From contig OX637332.1 in assembly GCA_951799405.1 (NCBI GenBank), forward strand, positions 1,369,001-1,433,000: DNA of 64,000 nt, in the 5' to 3' direction. The position numbers and the translations under genes were made by a program. Source of the DNA: Agapetus fuscipes. Its lineage: Eukaryota; Arthropoda; Insecta; Trichoptera; Glossosomatidae. Position 1 is the stretch's first letter. Each line of letters opens with the position of its first letter. Under the pieces are notes generated by a model. The model had not been told where the DNA came from. It did not search any database and worked only from the letters and a program-made list of their open reading frames with translations. Positions 55,330-64,000 of this stretch are shown here, piece after piece.

Positions 55330-55580
55330 CTACAATTTTACTGTTACTGTATCCTGCCGCCGTTTCCTTAGGGGTGGCTGGTACCTCCGCAGATGCGTCT
55401 CCACTTTTTTCTGTCCTGCATACCTCTTTCATTTCTTCAACATTCATCACTTTCTTCATACATAGTCTTCTCTTATTCTCACTCTGCAGGTTCCATTCTT
55501 TCACAATCTTCATTCCTTCTTCAGTCTTCCCCTTCCACGCTTTCTGTATCCAATTTCTTCGTTATTTGTTCATCATTTTG
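55330..55580 (-). mobile_element. LINE-B 3' end
   Basis: Minus frame KIVKEWNLQSENKRRLCMKK, VMNVEEMKEVCR followed by the GGCCACCCCTA-type ending near 55370. Confidence 0.7.
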
Positions 55581-56275
55581 TTAGAGAGGAATGTGGTGTA
55601 AGAGAAAGTGTGAAAGTAAAGATTAAAAGAAGTATACTTAGATGGTTTGGACATTTGGAGAGAATGAATGAGGAAAGATTGGCGAAGAAAGTGTATGCTG
55701 CGAGAATTGATGGATGTCGTGGAAGAGGAAGACCGAGAAAGGTATGGATGGACCAAATTTTTGAAATAGCGAATGAATGGGATATCCAGAGTCATAATAA
55801 AAGGAGAGCTTGTATGAAAAAGGTTATGGCTCTGGATGAAATGAAAGAAGTATGCAAGGATCGAAAGAAATGGCGGTTGATCTGTAATGCTGGCGGTTAA
55901 AGCTGAGGCTTTAAATTTTTTTTTTTTTTTTTTTTAATTTGTTTTGTGGTTTTTTAAATTTTTTACTGTTTAATTGTTTAGAGTTTATTTGTTTTATATA
56001 TTTGAATGTATTGATTGCTTGTATTCCTTGACTGATAGCTTGGTATGCGGCTGACCACCCATACTGTAAAAAATGGTTCACTTTGCCAATGTCACCCCTG
56101 CTTCAGGGAAGGTCGGCAAGAGTTGCAGGGCTTATGTTCATTTGAGATTGAGTTTTATATATTGTAGGTTCACATGCGGCATGTGTAAGCGCGAAATTAT
56201 GCATGTCTGCTTGTGGGAATGCATTTAATATGAATCTCAAATGATACATATCTTTGCAGTTTAGATTTAGATTTA
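55581..56275 (+). mobile_element. LINE-A copy with ORF end
   Basis: Frame 55588-55900: RKECGVRESVKVKIKRSILR, WFGHLERMNEERLAKKVY, GCRGRGRPRKVWMDQIFEIA, KKWRLICNAGG; then a poly(T) stretch, the 3' UTR and an (AGATTT)-type tail. Confidence 0.8.
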
Positions 56276-56460
56276 GATCCAGTCTTTCAAGATTTCCGAA
56301 CCATCTCATTGTGTTTTTTGTACTTTGGCTTTTAAATTCTCTTTTATACCACACTCGTTCATCACCCAATCATTACGGACCCTATCATTCAGTGTCTTTC
56401 CAATCATTGCTCTCAGGTAAGCCATTTCAACCGTACATACTTTACTCAACTCACATTCGT
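56276..56460 (-). mobile_element. LINE-B ORF fragment
   Basis: Minus frame includes MAYLRAMIGKTLNDRVRND- and EFKSQSTKNTMRWFGNLERL-like sequence. Ends about 50 bp before exon 8. Confidence 0.65.
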
Positions 56461-56510
56461 TAACTGTGTTGTTAACTGTGTGTTAAATGTTAACTTTGAT
56501 AATTCCTCAG

Positions 56511-56635
56511 GAGACTATCAGCCGTGTTCTCTGGCACTGGAACTCCAGTTCTGGCAACATTCTGCACCGGCGCAGCTGCTGCCGTGGTCGCTCTCTTCAT
56601 CCAGCTGGAAGTTTTGGTAGAGATGATGAGTATTG
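56511..56635 (+). CDS. SLC7A14: SLC7A14-like exon 8: TM9
   Basis: One base completes an arginine codon, followed by RLSAVFSGTGTPVLATFC, a TM9 segment TGAAAAVVALFIQLEVLVEM and MSI. TPV and the EMMSIG run are conserved in CATs. The acceptor is taken as CCTCAG before GAGACT, because this gives the expected number of residues between FR and TPV; an alternative AG three bases later would delete one arginine. Donor GTGAGT, phase 1. LINE-B debris (56276-56460) ends about 50 bp upstream. Confidence 0.9.
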
Positions 56636-56787
56636 GTGAGTGGCAGTCATCTTCTTCTTTACGATCGTCATTTTTTTTTAAATATTCACATACATATAAA
56701 CGCTTTTGTTATATTTTGTATGGTTTGTGTATTAACACTGTGAACATGTATATTGATTGATCTATATTAAACTTCAATAACTTAACC

Positions 56788-57075
56788 ATTCCGTAGTCTA
56801 GTGGTTAGCACTTCTAACTTGTAAATGGAAAGGTGTGGGTTTGAATCCCGGTGGAGCACCAAAAATATACCATTTATATTTTCAAATATGCTCTTCGCTG
56901 AGTAAAAAAAAACATATACGTTTACCAAAGACCGGACACTAAATGTCCATCCAACCTTACAGCAACTGGGTCTTGCTTGAAAATGGTTTTTTCTACAGTG
57001 ACGACCAAACTCGCATAGGGCTCTTGAAGTTTGATACACACAAAAACAGCTCTCACCAAATAAATCATCCTAATT
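56788..57075 (+). mobile_element. SINE-B without 5S module
   Basis: Begins at the tRNA-like head (ACCATTCCGTAGTCTAGTGG, GGTTTGAATCCCGG) and ends in the usual CTCACCAAATAAATCATCCT tail. Confidence 0.8.
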
Positions 57076-57194
57076 GAACTTCAAAAAATTCTAATTAAAC
57101 ACTGTTTTAATTTCACACTTATATTTATTTATTTTAATTCATAATTACAAACATTTTCGATCATGTCAATTATCGTCAGGTAAGAATTTGTAAT

Positions 57195-57515
57195 TGTTAC
57201 TGTAACACTGTCGCCATTTCACTAGGGGTGGCCACAGCCTCTGCAGAGCTACCTCCATTTCTTCCTATCCTTACATACCTCTATCAGTTCATTCACATAC
57301 ATCCCCTTTTTCATGCATTTTCTTCTTTTACGTTCGCTTTGTATATCCCATTCTTTTACTATCTCCTCAATCTGATCACTCCATTCTTTTCTCAGTCATC
57401 CCTTACCTCTTTTTCCTTTCACACTTCCTCTGTATTTAAACTTTGTAAGTCTATCATCATTCATTCTTTCCACATGCCCAAACCCTCTCAACACATTCGA
57501 ATTTGGAAATGAGAT
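57195..57515 (-). mobile_element. LINE-B 3' end and ORF fragment
   Basis: CACTAGGGGTGGCCACAGCC marks the 3' end; the minus frame contains RGFGHVERMNDDRLTK and KGKRGKG. Ends about 47 bp before exon 9. Confidence 0.7.
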
Positions 57516-57561
57516 CATGTCTTGTGACAAATCGTATAATATCCATCGTTGACTGTTGCAG

Positions 57562-57719
57562 GAACTCTCCTGGCGTACACTCTGGTGTCGACTTGTGTCC
57601 TGATTCTTCGCTACCAGCCCCACTCCACTAATCTGATAGAACTTCTGCCCCAGAGCCTGAGGACTCCCATAGCAGGGACTCCCAACAAGGAGACTGCCAT
57701 TGATGATCAGCACAAGCCT
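57562..57719 (+). CDS. SLC7A14: SLC7A14-like exon 9: TM10 and start of the cytosolic loop
   Basis: Starts after CTGTTGCAG, completing glycine, and reads GTLLAYTLVSTCVLILRYQP, the textbook CAT TM10 signature. It then enters a hydrophilic loop (TNLIELLPQSLRTPIAGTPN, then KETAIDDQHKP) corresponding to the long loop between TM10 and TM11. Ends in phase 0 at GTAAAT. Confidence 0.94.
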
Positions 57720-57863
57720 GTAAATATCGATTTTTACATTTAAAAACAAAACAAGTGAATTATCATTGACATCAAATTAAAAAACAAACACTGAATGATA
57801 GAGTCCGCAATGATTGGGTGATGAACGAGTGTGGTAAAAAAGAGAATATGAGAATAAAAGTAC

Positions 57864-58392
57864 TTGCAGTTGCAGAGTGCTTGCATTCTATGACGAAAGC
57901 TTGGGTTTGAATCTCACCGAGGGTGTCAAAAATTATTTCCCGTTTCGGTGTTTATTTCAAATGCAAAATAAAAATAACAGCAAGATTTACTCAGCCTTCA
58001 CAAGAAATGAGTACCAGCCCCTTTGGCAGCTGTGAAACCCGCACTTCAACTCAATTGGTTGACGTAAGGCCGGCCCCGTTTTTTGTAAAAATAAATATGT
58101 TCCACTTACCACGTTGCATTCCCTTCGGGGAAAACGTGGCAAAGTATTCACTATCCGCGTAGTATAGTAGCTTTTAGCGTAGCGTTTAGCGTAGCGTTTA
58201 GCGTAGCGTTTAGCGTAGCGTTTAGCGTAGCGTTTAGCGTAGCGTTTAGCGTAGCGTTTAGCGTAGCGTTTAGCGTAGCGTTTAGCGTAGCGTTTAGCGT
58301 AGCGTTTAGCGTAGCGTTTAGCGTAGCGTTTAGCGTAGCGTTTAGCGTAGCGTTTAGCGTAGCGTTTAGCGTAGCGTTTAGTGTAGCGTTTT
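57864..58392 (+). mobile_element. SINE-A insertion carrying the minisatellite, flanked by AAGTAC
   Basis: AAGTAC at 57858-57863 and 58393-58398 is a 6-bp target duplication. The insert is a SINE-A (B-box-like GGTTTGAATCTC near 57902, body to about 58165) followed by the 12-bp array. Confidence 0.75.
58172..58392 (+). repeat. 12-bp minisatellite, about 18 copies
   Basis: Unit TTTAGCGTAGCG, nearly perfect, with one change in the last unit. It continues directly from the SINE-A 3' end, whose normal sequence (GTAGCTTAGTTGCG) is similar to the unit. The minus-strand open frame of K-R-Y-A repeats is its translation, not a gene. Confidence 0.92.
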
Positions 58393-58850
58393 AAGTACAA
58401 AAAAACACGATGAGAGGGCTCGAACATCGTGAAAAATAGACGAAGGACGACAAATGAAGAAAAAAATACATAGAGGCAATAACAGAGAAAAATGCTGAAG
58501 GGGAAATCCGAGGAAGTAATGCATAGATCAAATAGGTGACAGTGCAAAAAAATGCGATACACAGAGTGAATTGGAGAGAAGAAAATGCGTAAATAAAAGT
58601 GGTGGATATAAATGAATTGAAAGAGGTATGCAGGATTGGGAAAAACGAAGGAAATTCTGCAGAGGAATGGCGTGAAGATTCGGGGTGAAAGAGAAATATG
58701 CGCGTATGATTTGATAAAGAAGAGGACTTATACCCTACTCTAAAGAGTTGGAGAAAGACGATTTCTTTACCGAACGTAACCATTCCAATTACCTATTACG
58801 GGTAAAAATTATTGTCTCTTTTCCATTAAAACGTTTCCGTAATTTTACAG

Positions 58851-58966
58851 GTCTACGGAGACGCCCTTAGCATCGGAGTTCAGCAGGGCTTGGCCTCCCA
58901 CAACCTGGGAGATGGCATCATCACATCCCACACGCAAAGGGTCATGGTCAGGAAGGTCACGAGGAG
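58851..58966 (+). CDS. SLC7A14: SLC7A14-like exon 10: cytosolic loop
   Basis: Starts in phase 0 after AATTTTACAG and encodes a soluble stretch beginning VYGDALSIGVQQGLASHNLG and ending VMVRKVTR, ending in phase 2 at GTAAAC. The loop is poorly conserved in the family, so this exon is supported by phase agreement on both sides, an open frame and GC-rich codon use like its neighbours, not by a diagnostic motif. Confidence 0.82.
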
Positions 58967-59024
58967 GTAAACAAGCATTTCAAACCATGACACCATTTCC
59001 CTTGCACCTATTGCTGGCGATATT

Positions 59025-59295
59025 CTAATCTAATCTAATCTAAGCTGCAAAGATAAATATCATTTAAGATTTATATTAAATGCATTCCCACAAGCAGATA
59101 TGTATAATTTCGCGCTAACACATGCCGCATGTGGACCTACAATATAAAAACCCAATCTCAAATGAACATAAGCCTTGCAACTCTTGCCGTCCTTCCCTGA
59201 AACAGGGGTGACATTGGCAAAGTGAACCAATTTTTTATATTATGGGTGGTCAGCCGCATAACAACCTATAAGTCAAGGAACATACATGACAAATT
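59025..59295 (-). mobile_element. LINE-A 3' UTR (AGATT subfamily)
   Basis: Tail TCTAATCTAATCTAATCTAA at 59026, full 3' UTR, ending GTCAAGGAACATACATG. Begins about 60 bp after the exon 10 donor. Confidence 0.75.
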
Positions 59296-59471
59296 ATAAT
59301 AAAAATAAAATCATAGAAAATGTTTGATTATAAAGCTTTTATGCGATAATTGCAAGTATGTACATCATAGAAGATAAGACTTTATCCTAGTAAATATACA
59401 AAAGGTAGTTGTTAAAAACATTCCTCAGCGTCATTTTTATCAAAATAAATGTCGGGTCAATTGGTCGGCAG

Positions 59472-59700
59472 CAGTGGCGAAGGGTGCCATACAAGTCGAT
59501 TCCCATCGGTTTCCCGTTTAAAATGAGGCAAAAATGATAATAAAGTAGACTGCATGGTTTAAATGGAAGAAAAATACGTATTGTTTCTTTGGTTTTAAAT
59601 GTTTTTTTTTACTTTGTGCCTATATTTTTTAACTACTTTGTTACATCATTTTAAAAGGGAAGCCGATGGGAACCGGCTTGTATGGCACCCTTCGCCACTG
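59472..59700. mobile_element. hAT-like MITE, copy 3, inside a SINE-A head
   Basis: Inverted ends CAGTGGCGAAGGGTGCCATA and complement. The right flank GTAGAGAGCTTGCATTCC is the SINE-A head from its A box on; the left flank GTCAATTG resembles the bases before it. The implied 8-bp duplication (GTCGGCAG / GTAGAGAG) has diverged. Confidence 0.75.
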
Positions 59701-59960
59701 GTAGAGAGCTTGCATTCCACGCCAAGAATTCGTTTTTGAATCTTACCGACGGTGTCAGCAATGTTTCCCGATTCGGTATTTATTTAAACCCAAAATAAAA
59801 ATACCGGCAGAGTTTACTCAGCCTTCACAAGAAATGTGTACAAGTCCTTTGGGAGCAGGAAGTGAGTGCGTAAGGCCGGCCCCCTTACATGCAAAAATAA
59901 ATAGGTTTAACTACACGTGTGACCAACGTGGCAAGAAGTTGATCTAATGTGTAGCTTAAT
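59701..59960 (+). mobile_element. SINE-A body, right part
   Basis: Continues from the A-box region broken by the MITE to GTGGCAAGAAGTTGATCTAA. Confidence 0.7.
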
Positions 59961-60084
59961 TGTATTGCTTTTCTAGCTGCATTTCAATTAAATGAAATTA
60001 AAAGTACCATAAATAATCTGTTTGATAAAGTTTTTAGTGTGAGTGTAAATTGACGCTTAGGAATTGTATTAAGTAATATAAATT

Positions 60085-60600
60085 ATAAGTATTATCTAAG
60101 TTGCAAAGAAATGTATCATTTAAGATTCACATTAAATGCATTCCCACAAGCAGACACGCATAATTTCGCGCTCACACATGCAGCATGTGGACCTACAATA
60201 AAAAACAAACAATCTCAAATGAACATAAGCCCTGCAACTCTTGCCGACCTTCCCTGAAACATTCAACTTTTATTGAAGCATTAGCTTTAGATTTAGATAA
60301 GTATGAGTTTGATCTATGTAAACCTTTAGACTTCATTTGTTGTGTACATATGATTTGAAGCTGGGGTGACTTGAATTGATGATTCGCATATGTACATGAT
60401 AGCTTGTCAAATATCATACATTGCATATATGTATACTCACAAATTAAAATCCAAATCTCAAATGAACAAAGGCCCTGCAACTTTAGCCGACCTTCCCTGA
60501 AACATGGGTGACATTGGCAAAGTGAACCATTTTTTACAGTATCGGTGGTCAGCTTCATACTTACTTATACTCGTATGTCAAGGAACCAACCTATTAGTCA
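60085..60600 (-). mobile_element. Two partial LINE-A 3' UTRs in the same orientation
   Basis: 60085-60262 ends at CGACCTTCCCTGAAACATT; 60405-60600 has the ACAAATTAAAATCCAAATCT to CAACCTATTAGTCAA part. About 140 bp of unassigned sequence lies between. Confidence 0.6.
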
Positions 60601-60644
60601 ATTTATAATAGAGTATTTTGGTACTTCCTGACTTTTTTTTAAAT

Positions 60645-60940
60645 CAACCATTCCTTGACTTATAGTTTGATTGAGGCTGGCCACGTATACTGTAAAAAAT
60701 GGAGCACTGAAAACTATTCCTCCTATGATGAGAGGAAAAGAGTGTGGGAAAGAATATGGGCTTAAATTGCAGGGACGATCCCTACCGTGACCGTCACCAA
60801 TACACTTTGCCAATGTCACCTCTGTTTCAGGGAAGATCGGCGAGAGTTGCCGGGCTTGTTTTCATTTGAGATTGGGCTTATATGTCGGAAGTCCACATGC
60901 GGCATGTGTAAGCGTGAACTTATATCCGTGTCTGTGATAT
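60645..60940 (+). mobile_element. LINE-A 3' UTR with internal insertion
   Basis: GACTTATAGTTTGATTGAGG start, then about 100 bp of foreign sequence (60706-60808) and resumption at CTTTGCCAATGTCACCTCTG. Confidence 0.6.
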
Positions 60941-61066
60941 TTAAAATGACTCTAAAAAATCAAAATTGCAGTTATTTTATTAATATTTTATGTTCGCAAA
61001 TACTTTCAATTAGCCATAATGCGTAGTTGCCTTACTGTTAATGTTGCTGCGTTTAGATATGTCTAG

Positions 61067-61350
61067 TCGATAGCTCAGTTGATTAAATGGTTGCGTACCA
61101 TTCCGGAAGGCAAGGGTTCAATTTCCACCACAAATGCCAAAAAATGATTTCCCGTTTCGGTTTATATTTAAAAACCAAAAATTAGTCTATACAAGAAATG
61201 CGAACCAACCAGCTTGGGAGCAGTTAAACCCACACCACAAGTAAAGTGATTGGTGTAAAGCCAGCTCCCTCACCTGTGAGAATAAATAGGTTCCTCTCGT
61301 GACACGCGTTTGACACCTAAAAAAACAGCAAGGCATTACACTATTTGTGA
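61067..61350 (+). mobile_element. SINE-A, diverged
   Basis: Head CGATAGCTCAGTTGATTAAA and GGGTTCAATTTCC, body with several deletions. Confidence 0.7.
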
Positions 61351-61394
61351 AGATTTTGTGACAGGACTTGAAAATTCCATTTTAATTGTTGTGA

Positions 61395-61830
61395 CGTCTA
61401 TAATCTATAATCTATAATCTAAGTTGCAAGGATATATTCATTCAAAGCTCTCAGATGTATGCCCACAAACAAACACGTGTAGTTCGCGCTTACAAATGCT
61501 GATTGTGTACTTACAAATAAAATCCAAACCTCAAATGAACATAAGCCCTGCAACTCTTGCCGACATTCCCTGAAACAGGGGTGACATTGGCAAAGTAAAC
61601 CATTTTTTACAGTATGGGTGGTCAGCCTCATACCAACCTATAAGTCAAGGAATACGAGTAATAAATAACATTTAAGTATAAGAAAACAACAAAACCTTAA
61701 AAATAAATCTATACAAAAAAAGTAAAAAATGTCTTATGCAAAAAATGTAGCAAGCCAATAAACCAACATTAAAAATCAGCATTGCAGATTAGCCGCCACT
61801 TCTTCCTGTCCTTGCATACTTCTTTTTTAC
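61395..61830 (-). mobile_element. LINE-A copy, TATAATC subfamily, with ORF end
   Basis: Nearly identical to 1712-2150: three TATAATC units, 3' UTR, A-rich segment, then GCAGATTAGCCGCCACTTCT (C-terminal codons). Truncated at about 61830. Confidence 0.8.
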
Positions 61831-61904
61831 GTCAGTTTTCCTTTTAAAATTGTGTTGCGCGTACATGCCAGACGCAAGCTTGGGATACCTACGTATTTGT
61901 TAAA

Positions 61905-62030
61905 TGTTTGTTTGGGCAGGAATTGCAGGGTTTATGTTCATTTGAGATTAAGGTTTTAATTTTTTTTAGTACACACGCAGTATGTGTAAACGTGAACTTT
62001 CATGTGCCTGCTTGTAAGCGTGCATTAAAC
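61905..62030 (+). mobile_element. LINE-A 3' UTR fragment
   Basis: GGGCAGGAATTGCAGGGTTT to GCGTGCATTAAAC; old. Confidence 0.5.
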
Positions 62031-62149
62031 TAAACTTAAGTAGCAATACAAGTTTGCCAGTTAGGTTATTTAATAGCTGAATTAATACTTTTTCTGTAAA
62101 TACGAATATATTCGCATATTCAGAGCCGCAGGTTGCCGATCCATGGTCT

Positions 62150-62290
62150 ATACAATGTGAGAGTAATTTTGAATATTTTTACAATCAATTTCCAGTTTTT
62201 CTAAGACACATTGGTTCAGTACACATACAAACATTTCTCATGTGACATTACCTCTGGTGGACATAAGACAAACAAGTACTAACAGGACGA
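62150..62290 (+). mobile_element. MITE-F fragment
   Basis: TATTTTTACAATCAATTTCC to AAGACAAACAAGTACTAAC matches the right half of 41799-42037. Confidence 0.55.
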
Positions 62291-62309
62291 TATACTACTG
62301 ACTTCCACC

Positions 62310-62720
62310 CCGGCGCTGTTCTGTACTGTATCCAGCCGCCGTTCCACTAAGGGTGGCCGGTACCTCCGCTTTTTTCTGTCCTTGCATACCTCTTTCATCT
62401 CTTCAACATTCATTACTTTCTTCAAACATACTCTTCTCTTATTCTCACTCTGCAGGTTCCATTTTTTCGCAATCTCACCTATTTGGTCTATCCATTTCTT
62501 CCTCGGTTCCCTTCCCTTCCGCGCTTTCCTCTGACAATGCCTCTGTACACTTTCTTCGTTATTCGTTCATCATGCATTCTTTCAATATGTCCAATTCATC
62601 TCATTGTGTTTTTTTGTGCTTTCGTTCTCAAATTCTCTTTTATACCTACACTCGTTCATCACTCAATCATTGCGGACTCTATCATTCAGTATTTTCCAGT
62701 AATTGCTCTCACGTAAAATT
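62310..62720 (-). mobile_element. LINE-B 3' end and ORF fragment
   Basis: Minus strand: GGCCACCCTTAGTGGAACGG end, then frames matching 55330-55580 and 56276-56460. Located about 160 bp upstream of exon 11. Confidence 0.65.
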
Positions 62721-62881
62721 TGCGCTGCATAGTAAAAAAACATAAACAAACTAAGCAGAATGTATCTAATGTTTAATGGCTGTAATACAGTAATGGAATT
62801 GTGTATTCGCTGTATGGCAACGAGTATTGATGATTATCTACGTGTGTTTTGTTTTTAACGATGCCCTGTTTGTTTCATCAG

Positions 62882-62985
62882 CTCCCCTGACTCTGATGAC
62901 ACCCTCCCAGGAGAAGACATGGACGGAGACTATGGAAGAGACGACCAGTTCTTGGTATCAGACCAGACTGAAAACAAGTTCTATG
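62882..62985 (+). CDS. SLC7A14: SLC7A14-like exon 11: acidic part of the loop (last visible exon)
   Basis: Starts after TTTCATCAG, completing a serine codon, and encodes SPDSDDTLPGEDMDGDYGRD followed by DQFLVSDQTENKFY, a strongly acidic loop segment. Ends in phase 1 at GTATGT. The remaining membrane segments (TM11-14) and the C-terminus must lie beyond the right edge of the window. In-frame continuation into the intron soon meets stops, which supports the donor. Confidence 0.82.
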
Positions 62986-63014
62986 GTATGTACGACTATC
63001 AGGTTGATGAAGTC

Positions 63015-63416
63015 ATTTTTTTTTAAGAAATCTTGTGCGGGAGACTCCCTATATTTCAGAGACACTAGGGGTCTATGACACTTGTTGTAGTGCCGCAGAG
63101 GTGTTTACGAGCTTGGTCGTAAACACCTCTGAGTTGCAGGGCTTATGTTCATTTGAGATTGGTTTTTTATATTGTAGATCCACATGCGGCATGTGTGAGC
63201 GCGAAATTATTCGTGTCTGCTTGTGGGAATGCATTTAAAATTAACCTCAAATGATACATATCTCTGCAACTTAGATTTAGATTTAGTCATCGCTACAAAG
63301 CGCCAATACTCAAACAAGACCCAGTTGCTGTAAGGCTGATTGGACCTTTAGTGACCGGTCTTTGGTATATATGTTTATGTATTTTTCAACCCAGCAAAGA
63401 GCATATTTGAAAATAG
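63015..63416 (-). mobile_element. SINE-B variant interrupted by LINE-A
   Basis: Tail and right part 63015-63126 (alternative tail), body 63287-63416; a plus LINE-A 3' UTR (63127-63286, AGATTT tail) lies between. It starts about 30 bp after the exon 11 donor; the head is lost at 63416. Confidence 0.7.
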
Positions 63417-63469
63417 AAGCGCTCTTGGAGTGGCTACATCACGAAACTCATCAACTGTAAAGAAATTGT

Positions 63470-63785
63470 CCGGTCGATAGCTCAGTTGGTAGAGTGCTTG
63501 CATTCCATGCCGTGAGCTCGGGTTCGAATCCCACCGAGGGTGTCAGAAATGATTTCCCGTTGCGGTATTTATTTCAAACCCCAATATAAAATACCGGCAA
63601 GGTTTACTCAGCCTTCACAAGAAATGAGTACCAGCCCCCTCAGGAGCTGAGAACCCCCCACTTCACTGAAGTGGTTGGCGTAAGGCCGGCCACCTTACCT
63701 GTAAAAATAAATAGTTTCAACTCGCCACATGCGACCTCTTCGGGGATAACGCGGCAAGAAGTTACACTATATGTGTAACTTAGTT
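63470..63785 (+). mobile_element. SINE-A, full length
   Basis: The clearest copy: CCGGTCGATAGCTCAGTTGG, GGGTTCGAATCCCACC, full body, ACTATATGTGTAACTTAG end. Useful as the family reference. Confidence 0.88.
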
Positions 63786-63824
63786 GAAAAAGTTGAAAAT
63801 TGAAATCAAGTCATCATCATCAGT

Positions 63825-63910
63825 ATATTTGTTATGCTCCGCCGGGATTCGCACCCACAACCTTCCATTTACGAGTCCGAAGTGTTGTCACCGGACTACG
63901 GACCGGTCAA
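63825..63910 (-). mobile_element. SINE-B tRNA-like head
   Basis: Minus: GACCGGTCCGTAGTCCGGTG, TTACGAGTC type arms reversed, GGTTGTGGGTGCGAATCCC, GGCGGAGCA. Only the head is present; the last 90 bp of the window hold nothing I recognise. Confidence 0.7.
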
Positions 63911-64000
63911 ATTAAACAAAAGTGATGAGTAAGCTGGCTCATGGAGCAGGTGGGTCCATATAAATTGTTGATTTGAATAAGGCCATCATTGAAGTAGTCC

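Larger units (their letters stand above)
57790..58690 (+). mobile_element. LINE-B interrupted by SINE-A with expanded 3' end
   Basis: LINE-B at 57790-57863 (DRVRNDWVMNECG frame, then ATGAGAATAAAAG) resumes at 58399 (AAAAAACACGATGAGAGGGC), matching the continuous minus copy near 56310-56360. It runs on, heavily decayed, to a GAATTGAAAGAGGTATGCAG and TTCTGCAGAGGAATGGCG end near 58680. Confidence 0.7.

Noticed and set aside
57987..58562. A 191-codon protein with K-R-Y-A repeats
   Set aside because: It is the minus-strand translation of the 12-bp minisatellite plus SINE flanks; no promoter, splice context or domain.

Overview
This window is animal nuclear DNA, most likely from an arthropod and probably an insect. 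It has an AT-rich background, short exons with GT-AG introns, and very dense retrotransposon debris (several LINE families, tRNA- and 5S-derived SINEs, MITEs, a small LTR element). Nothing here identifies the order or species. There are no operons, Shine-Dalgarno sites or CRISPR arrays.

The only host gene I can support is on the + strand: a cationic amino acid transporter-type gene of the SLC7 family, closest by motif to SLC7A14. Eleven internal exons (7405-7549, 28317-28470, 34969-35096, 36576-36678, 40652-40860, 42117-42288, 53627-53810, 56511-56635, 57562-57719, 58851-58966, 62882-62985) join in one frame with matching phases. They give 1,598 coding bases, about 532 residues, spread over 55.6 kb. 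Both ends are missing: the first visible exon begins inside a codon, and the last ends inside a codon before the last membrane segments. Everything else lies in its introns or upstream of the first visible exon.

Layout: 1-7.4 kb, upstream LINE fragments, a 990-bp tandem duplication and SINEs. 7.5-28.3 kb, a 20.8-kb intron with a large double palindrome, a PIF/Harbinger-like remnant, a decayed RTE-like LINE, a chimeric 5S-tRNA SINE, a solo LTR, a Jockey-like LINE with an intact 970-codon ORF2 and a four-copy tandem repeat. 28.5-42.1 kb, exons 2-6 among SINEs, including a B-A SINE dimer present twice in tandem just upstream of exon 5. 42.3-53.6 kb, a three-level nest: an L2-like LINE split by a Jockey-like LINE, itself split by a gag-only LTR element with identical LTRs. 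53.8-64 kb, exons 7-11 among LINE-B and LINE-A fragments, MITEs and a SINE whose 3' end has grown into a 12-bp minisatellite.

Family names used below are local labels. LINE-A: an RTE-like LINE with a ~240-bp 3' UTR ending in AGATT or TATAATC repeats, by far the commonest repeat. LINE-B: a related LINE with a different 3' end. SINE-A: tRNA-headed, ~320 bp. SINE-B: tRNA-headed with a distinct body, in full copies preceded by a 5S rRNA-like module. MITE-F and MITE-G: inverted-repeat elements. All coordinates were read by eye; repeat edges may be off by some bases.
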